This document shows, in pieces, positions 59,938 to 64,000 of a stretch of 64,000 bases of DNA; within the stretch, counting starts at the first letter, position 1, and each line of letters starts with the position of its first letter. A model generated the notes under the pieces. It was not told the origin of the DNA, did no database searches, and saw only the letters and a program-made list of their open reading frames with translations. The stretch is from an uncultured Latescibacterota bacterium (GTDB lineage Bacteria > Latescibacterota > UBA2968): the NCBI GenBank assembly GCA_951812755.1, contig OX638329.1:5092522-5156521 (forward strand), in the 5' to 3' direction. The position numbers were made by a program, and so were the translations under genes.

Positions 59938-60065
59938 CTAATTCCCGGCTTTGAAAAATTGGTCCGCTCTCAGTCACCAAAAAAGCCAAATACCTCTCAA
60001 TTCTCATCGTTAAAAAACGGGGGAATCCATATGATGTCAACTGAAAAGAACGTAATGTTTTTTAT

Positions 60066-60260
60066 TAACTGATGTTACGCAGATCTGTGGTTTTGTCATG
60101 CTGAGCGGAGTGAAACGGAGCCGAAGCATCCCTTCCACCTGCGTTGGTAGTAGATGAACTGGCCTGAGAAGCGGCCAGTTGTACCCCGCTCCTTCGACTC
60201 CGCTGCGCTCCGCTCAAAATGACAGGCCCATGATATTATGCAGGGGCGTAACATCAGTTA
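60066..60260. mobile_element. Nested palindromic element with 15-bp inverted ends
   Basis: TAACTGATGTTACGC (60066-60080) and its exact complement (60246-60260) are inverted ends 195 bp apart. Inside are GTCATGCTGAGCGGAG (from about 60098) with a matching CTCCGCTCAAAATGAC, and at the centre AACTGGCC (60157-60164) with GGCCAGTT (60173-60180). No coding capacity. It is related to 20494-20669 and contains the core seen at 2191 and 51478, suggesting a modular non-autonomous element. The remaining gap (59938-60302) holds nothing else. Confidence 0.7.
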
Positions 60261-60302
60261 TGAAGTTTGACAACTGTCATGTGACGCATTACATTAAAAA
60301 TT

Positions 60303-60620
60303 ATGTCCATACCGAACATCCACAAACGCGAGATCCTGCCAACACATCCCGGCGAGATGCTCCGAGAAGATTTCATGCCTGATTATCATTTGACCCCGAC
60401 CTCACTCGCTTCTGCTCTGGGTGTTTCGCGTCAAACAGTTCATGACCTATTAAAAGAAAAACGCGCTGTCACACCTCTCATGGCCCTTCGATTATCCCGT
60501 CTATTTGGCAATTCCCCAGAATTTTGGTTGAGGGCACAGCAGGCAAGAGACCTGTGGGGATCTGAACAACAATATATCGATGATCTCGATCACATTCATC
60601 CGCTTACACCGCAGTATTAA
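60303..60620 (+). CDS. HigA-family antitoxin, apparently without its toxin
   Basis: The product has 105 residues. HPGEMLREDFMPDYHLTPTSLASALGVSRQTVHDLLKEKRAVTPLMALRLSRLFGNSPEFWLRAQQARDL is the typical HigA/VapI pattern with an XRE-type helix-turn-helix. In most HigBA systems the toxin gene is directly upstream, but only 43 bp separate this start from the palindromic element, and no toxin is present. A terminator follows at 60622-60655. Confidence 0.88.
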   Translation: MSIPNIHKREILPTHPGEMLREDFMPDYHLTPTSLASALGVSRQTVHDLLKEKRAVTPLMALRLSRLFGNSPEFWLRAQQARDLWGSEQQYIDDLDHIHPLTPQY

Positions 60621-60621
60621 A

Positions 60622-60655
60622 AAAAGAGCCGATCCATTTCCGGACCGGCTCTTTT
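60622..60655 (+). terminator. Intrinsic terminator after higA
   Basis: AAAAGAGCCG-A-TCC (60622-60635) and GGA-C-CGGCTCTTTT (60642-60655) form a stem with one mismatch and a T-rich end. It may also serve the convergent gene at 60684. Confidence 0.8.
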
Positions 60656-60683
60656 CAATTATGACCTCAATAATAGGTCCTCT

Positions 60684-61430
60684 CTAACCCTCATCATAAT
60701 CAGTCAATGGACGGACCCAAATATTCCGATAGCGCACGGGATCGCCGTGATCTTGCAGCATCAACGGCCCGGTAGGCCCGTGTGGCGTGTCATAATTCGA
60801 CACATTTCTGTGCCCGGTCGGTCCCATAGCCTCTTTGCGGTTGTGCAGCACAACACCGTTCAAAAACACCGTCAAATACGCGGGCTTCACCAGTGAATCG
60901 CCATCGTATTCCGGTGTTTCAAAAACAATATCATAAGCCTGCCACTGACCCGGTGGACGCGTCGCATTCACCAGCGGTGAAAACTGACTGTAAATCGCGC
61001 CCGTCGTACCATCGGAATACGTCGGATTGTCATATCCATCCAGCACCTGCACCTCGTATTTTCCGATCAAAAACACACCGCTATTTCCCCGCCCCTGACT
61101 GCTGCCACGCACTTCTGACGGACAAGCAAACTCTATGTGCAACTGCGCGCTCCCAAACTCATCTTTCGTCCGGATATTTCCCGTTCTGGGATTCACCTCT
61201 ACATACCCATTCTCCACTGTCCATGTCGGGTCCCCACCATCGAGACTCTGCCAACTGGACAAATCTGTACCATCAAACAGCACCACGGCATCCGATGGCG
61301 CATCACCTGCACCTGCACCCGGCGTCACCACGCGCGGTGCTGGACGATTCTTATCGTGAACGCGCCACGGTTGATTGGGCAACATCGGCGTATCGTCATA
61401 CCCCACTGGCGTGTGCTTTTCTGCTGCCAT
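60684..61430 (-). CDS. DUF1080 (3-keto-disaccharide hydrolase-like) protein
   Basis: The product has 248 residues. The concanavalin-like domain shows VVLFDGTDLSSWQSLDGGDPTWTVENGYVEV, FGSAQLHIEFACP, GRGNSGVFLIGKYEVQVLDGYDN, and HGPTGPLMLQDHGDPVRYRNIWVRPL. Family members act on 3-keto-sugars made by Gfo/Idh/MocA-type dehydrogenases, two of which are in this window. Most are exported; this one has no signal peptide. The next gene on this strand lies 165 bp away, and that gap shows nothing of note. Confidence 0.85.
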   Translation of the reverse strand: MAAEKHTPVGYDDTPMLPNQPWRVHDKNRPAPRVVTPGAGAGDAPSDAVVLFDGTDLSSWQSLDGGDPTWTVENGYVEVNPRTGNIRTKDEFGSAQLHIEFACPSEVRGSSQGRGNSGVFLIGKYEVQVLDGYDNPTYSDGTTGAIYSQFSPLVNATRPPGQWQAYDIVFETPEYDGDSLVKPAYLTVFLNGVVLHNRKEAMGPTGHRNVSNYDTPHGPTGPLMLQDHGDPVRYRNIWVRPLTDYDEG

Positions 61431-61595
61431 TTTGTTTCCTTTCTAAAATGAAGTGGACATTTTATCGTAAAGCCATGATCATAAAAATACAGGAACGTGT
61501 CAAGCTCGCAATACACAACGCCTCAGTAATAAATACCGCTGATATCCCACCCAAAGGCAGACACATCCACCCCTCCGGCATTGATCTCAACACCT

Positions 61596-62261
61596 CTACT
61601 CCAACATCCATCCACCCGCGACCCGTGCCAACTCTTCCATCACGGGTTCATCTGTATTTCGCCGCTTCAAAATCTTAAAACCGTGATCCGCGGTATCCAC
61701 CACGTGAAGCGTCGCATTCTTCAGATTATCCACCACCGGTTGCAACAGTTCTAAATTCGCCATCCTATCCCGCTGCCCCGATAAAAACAGCATCGGCACG
61801 CGTACATCCCTCAAATGCTCGGCGCGCTCTGTATTTGGCTTACTCGAATACAGTGGAAAAGCGAAAAACACAATACCCCCCAGCCCGTCAACAGGTTCTT
61901 CGGCACAAGCCATCGATACCATCCGCCCACTCATCGAATGCCCGCCAGCAAAAACTGGCAACCCGCGCGCCTGCTTCATCCCCATCCCCATAGCCGCACG
62001 CACAGTTGCCAACCGCACCTTCTCGCCATCCATACCACCACCGCCCCTCTCGGAATAGGGATAATTAAAGCGCAAAGTCGCAATCCCCACATCGTTCAAC
62101 GCATCGCTCAATTCCTCCATAAAACGATGCCGCATATTCGTCCCCGACCCGTGCCCCAACACCAATAATGCCTTTGCCCCGCGCGATCGCGCGTACAAAG
62201 CCGACACCTCACCCTTTTCCTCAGTCGCAATAAATTTCAACTCTCTGGGTTCAACAGCCAT
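61596..62261 (-). CDS. Alpha/beta hydrolase of the KANL3/Tex30 type
   Basis: The product has 221 residues. It has LLVLGHGSGTNMRHRFMEEL (oxyanion), LRFNYPYSERGG, GGHSMSGRMVSMA (nucleophile Ser) and LHVVDTADHGFKILKR (catalytic His), with LFLSGQRDRMANLELL carrying the Asp. It belongs to the small KANL3/Tex30-like hydrolases of unknown substrate. It is directly adjacent to the DUF5990 gene upstream on this strand, with no gap. Confidence 0.85.
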   Translation of the reverse strand: MAVEPRELKFIATEEKGEVSALYARSRGAKALLVLGHGSGTNMRHRFMEELSDALNDVGIATLRFNYPYSERGGGGMDGEKVRLATVRAAMGMGMKQARGLPVFAGGHSMSGRMVSMACAEEPVDGLGGIVFFAFPLYSSKPNTERAEHLRDVRVPMLFLSGQRDRMANLELLQPVVDNLKNATLHVVDTADHGFKILKRRNTDEPVMEELARVAGGWMLE

Positions 62262-62735
62262 TTATGTCTCCTTTTGCCACGTAATATGAGAATCGCGCGG
62301 CGTAGCGCAAAGTGGACCTCCGCGATCATCCGTCAACTTTAGCTTCACAACAATTGGATCACCTGACTCAAGTGCCCGATTAACCTGTGCCCAATCGAGA
62401 TGTCCCAGACGAATTTTGAGCCGCCGAAACATCTCAAAATCACCCGAACCTCTCACCACGCCCCAGGATAAATAAAAAAAGCGATCCGAGGGCCTGCCCT
62501 GTGCATAAGGACCCAGAAAATTGGGCGAACCATCGGGTTTCTCACCAACCCTGAACTCGGGATAAAATACCACCTCGCGGCGATCTGCGGGAACCTGCTC
62601 AATAACCTCTTTGCCACACTGTATGCCGAGGTAAACAGGTTCTTTAATTTTAGGTTTGTGACTATGTGGATCTTCAAAGCGCGTACCGGGCAATTCGGTA
62701 CAAATCACTTTTAGTTTTAGTTGTTCGTCTGTCAT
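62262..62735 (-). CDS. DUF5990-family protein
   Basis: The product has 157 residues from the ATG at 62735, which has GAGAGGTGG upstream. It shows LKVICTELPGTRFEDP, VYLGIQCGKEVIEQVPADRREVVFYPEFRV, and SDRFFYLSWGVVRGSGDFEMFRRLKIRLGHLDW. The function is unknown; the fold is probably beta-rich. Its stop touches the start of the hydrolase, so the two genes form an operon. It is divergent from the sulfatase at 62838. Confidence 0.75.
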   Translation of the reverse strand: MTDEQLKLKVICTELPGTRFEDPHSHKPKIKEPVYLGIQCGKEVIEQVPADRREVVFYPEFRVGEKPDGSPNFLGPYAQGRPSDRFFYLSWGVVRGSGDFEMFRRLKIRLGHLDWAQVNRALESGDPIVVKLKLTDDRGGPLCATPRDSHITWQKET

Positions 62736-62837
62736 GCACCACCTCTCTTCAAAACTTGCATCAAACGATATAACGAAGTATAGTATAAAAATACCATTTA
62801 CGCCGCCCAATTCTTTGAATATCGCGAAAGGAGACGC

Positions 62838-64000
62838 ATGCAACCCAACATCATCTTGATCAACTGTGACGACCTCGGCTATGGTGACCTCGGCAGTTAC
62901 GGCTCTAAAATCAACAAAACGCCAGCACTCGACAAAATGGCTGCAGAAGGCATAAAATTCACCGACTTCTACATGGCATCTCCCGTGTGTTCGCCCTCTC
63001 GAGGGGCCATGCTCACGGGCTGTTATCCCCCGCGCATTGGCTTTGGCTCTTTTGACGGGCGCTGGGTGCTCTTCCCCGGCCAGGGCGTGGGCTTGAACCC
63101 CAGCGAAATCACCATCGCCAAACTCCTCAAAAACAAAGGCTACGCCACCAAAATAGTCGGCAAATGGCACTGTGGAGACCAGCGAGAATTTCTGCCCACT
63201 CGTCATGGATTCGACAGCTATTACGGTATTCCCTATAGCAACGACATGGGGATACAAAAAGAAGACGACAAAAATCCACCTCTGCCCTTATTGCGCGACG
63301 AGGAAGTCATCCAAGCACAACCCGACCAGCGCGGCATCACCGAACGCTACGTCGAAGAATGCGTCCGCTTCATGCGCGACAACAAAGATCAGCCCTTCTT
63401 CCTCTACCTCGCCCACATGCACGTTCACCTGCCCCACTATCCTCCCGAAGCCTTTGTCCGCGAATCCGAAAACGGCGTATATGGCGCAGCCGTCGCCTGC
63501 ATAGACTGGGCGGCCGCCGTCATTTTCGACGAACTCAAATCTCTGGGACTCGACGACGATACCCTCGTCATCTTCACCAGCGACAACGGATCTCGCGCCC
63601 GCGACGAAGGCGGCAGCAACAGCCCTTTGCGCGCCACCAAAGGCACCACCTGGGAAGGCGGCCAGCGCGTACCGTGCCTCATGCGCTGGCCCGGCAAAAT
63701 ACCCGCGGGCAAAGTGTGCAGCGAACTGACGCTATCCATGGACTTTTACCCCACACTTGCAGCCCTCGGCGGTGCAGAAGTGCCCACCGACCGCATCATA
63801 GACGGCAAAGACATCCGCCCGTTCATGTTCGCAGAAGAAGGCGCAACATCGCAACACGAATCCTTCTTTTACTACAAACGCAACAGTATCGAAGCCGTGC
63901 GGAGCGGCAAATGGAAACTCCACATCCGCAAAGACGATCAGGAAATCCAGGAACTCTACGACCTCGAAGCCGACATCGGTGAAACCAATGACATAAGTGA
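62838..64000 (+). CDS. Sulfatase 5 (partial, runs off the end)
   Basis: About 387 residues are visible, with no stop before the window end. It opens [22 protein letters not shown] and has the motif CSPSR (Cys51) in [16 protein letters not shown], then [24 protein letters not shown] and [14 protein letters not shown]. The pattern is of arylsulfatase A type. The ATG at 62838 follows AAAGGAG. No signal peptide. It stands divergent from the DUF5990 gene with 102 bp between them. Confidence 0.9.
   Translation, partial: MQPNIILINCDDLGYGDLGSYGSKINKTPALDKMAAEGIKFTDFYMASPVCSPSRGAMLTGCYPPRIGFGSFDGRWVLFPGQGVGLNPSEITIAKLLKNKGYATKIVGKWHCGDQREFLPTRHGFDSYYGIPYSNDMGIQKEDDKNPPLPLLRDEEVIQAQPDQRGITERYVEECVRFMRDNKDQPFFLYLAHMHVHLPHYPPEAFVRESENGVYGAAVACIDWAAAVIFDELKSLGLDDDTLVIFTSDNGSRARDEGGSNSPLRATKGTTWEGGQRVPCLMRWPGKIPAGKVCSELTLSMDFYPTLAALGGAEVPTDRIIDGKDIRPFMFAEEGATSQHESFFYYKRNSIEAVRSGKWKLHIRKDDQEIQELYDLEADIGETNDIS

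Noticed and set aside
1-64000. tRNA and rRNA genes
   Set aside because: A visual search for tRNA T-loop motifs and rRNA segments found none; the TTCGAATC in infC is within the coding frame.

Overview
The window looks like a chromosomal contig from an uncultivated Gram-negative bacterium. The gene mix points to the Latescibacterota/Poribacteria/Gemmatimonadota neighbourhood, but no marker here fixes the phylum. Signs are a futalosine menaquinone pathway (MqnE, MqnC, MqnA), RNase Y, dockerin-like calcium repeats in giant secreted proteins, an outer-membrane patatin/beta-barrel protein, and many sulfatases and phytanoyl-CoA-type dioxygenases. No rRNA, tRNA or CRISPR array was recognised.

Region 1 (1-2.9 kb, minus strand) is a HerA/NurA-type DNA-processing operon: a STAS-like/winged-helix protein, the nuclease NurA, a HicB antitoxin, a hicA broken by a one-base deletion, and a HAS-barrel protein that leaves the window. 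The HerA ATPase would be expected just outside. Region 2 (3-16.7 kb, plus strand) is housekeeping: queE, an oxidoreductase, thrS-infC-rpmI-rplT, an acidic coiled-coil gene with zapA, then rny, a ymdB-like phosphodiesterase, xseA, xseB, nadK, recN and mqnE. infC appears to start at AUC, and thrS has a terminator-like hairpin against its start codon.

Region 3 (16.7-20.7 kb) is an accessory patch inserted between mqnE and mqnC-mqnA: two tandem Uma2-family genes, a possible HEPN protein coupled to a lipoprotein, small secreted-protein genes and palindromic repeat elements. Region 4 (22.7-24.4 kb) holds an oxidoreductase and a TMEM14-like membrane protein.

Region 5 (24.4-36.3 kb) is the most unusual. 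Two giant secreted multidomain proteins of about 1,500 and 1,700 residues share an N-terminal platform (cohesin-like, dockerin-like, cadherin, FN3, Gly run, Pro-Gln linker) and a C-terminal HEXXH metalloprotease, but differ completely in the middle (FN3/cadherin arrays versus leucine-rich repeats plus a Calx-beta-like module). The second has a helix-turn-helix gene next to it. The first has only a decayed relic of the same gene. A VapBC pair sits between the two units, and two tiny ORFs with strong ribosome-binding sites lie at the outer edges.

Region 6 (36.4-64 kb) contains rarA, then a catabolic region with five sulfatases, three phytanoyl-CoA dioxygenase relatives, an arylsulfotransferase-like protein, oxidoreductases, DUF3604, a DUF1080 hydrolase and a spondin-domain lipoprotein, interspersed with BrnTA, a HigA-type antitoxin, a patatin/BamA-like protein and mobile palindromic repeats. 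The sulfatases and the sulfotransferase show no signal peptides, so the cluster probably acts in the cytoplasm on small imported sulfated compounds.
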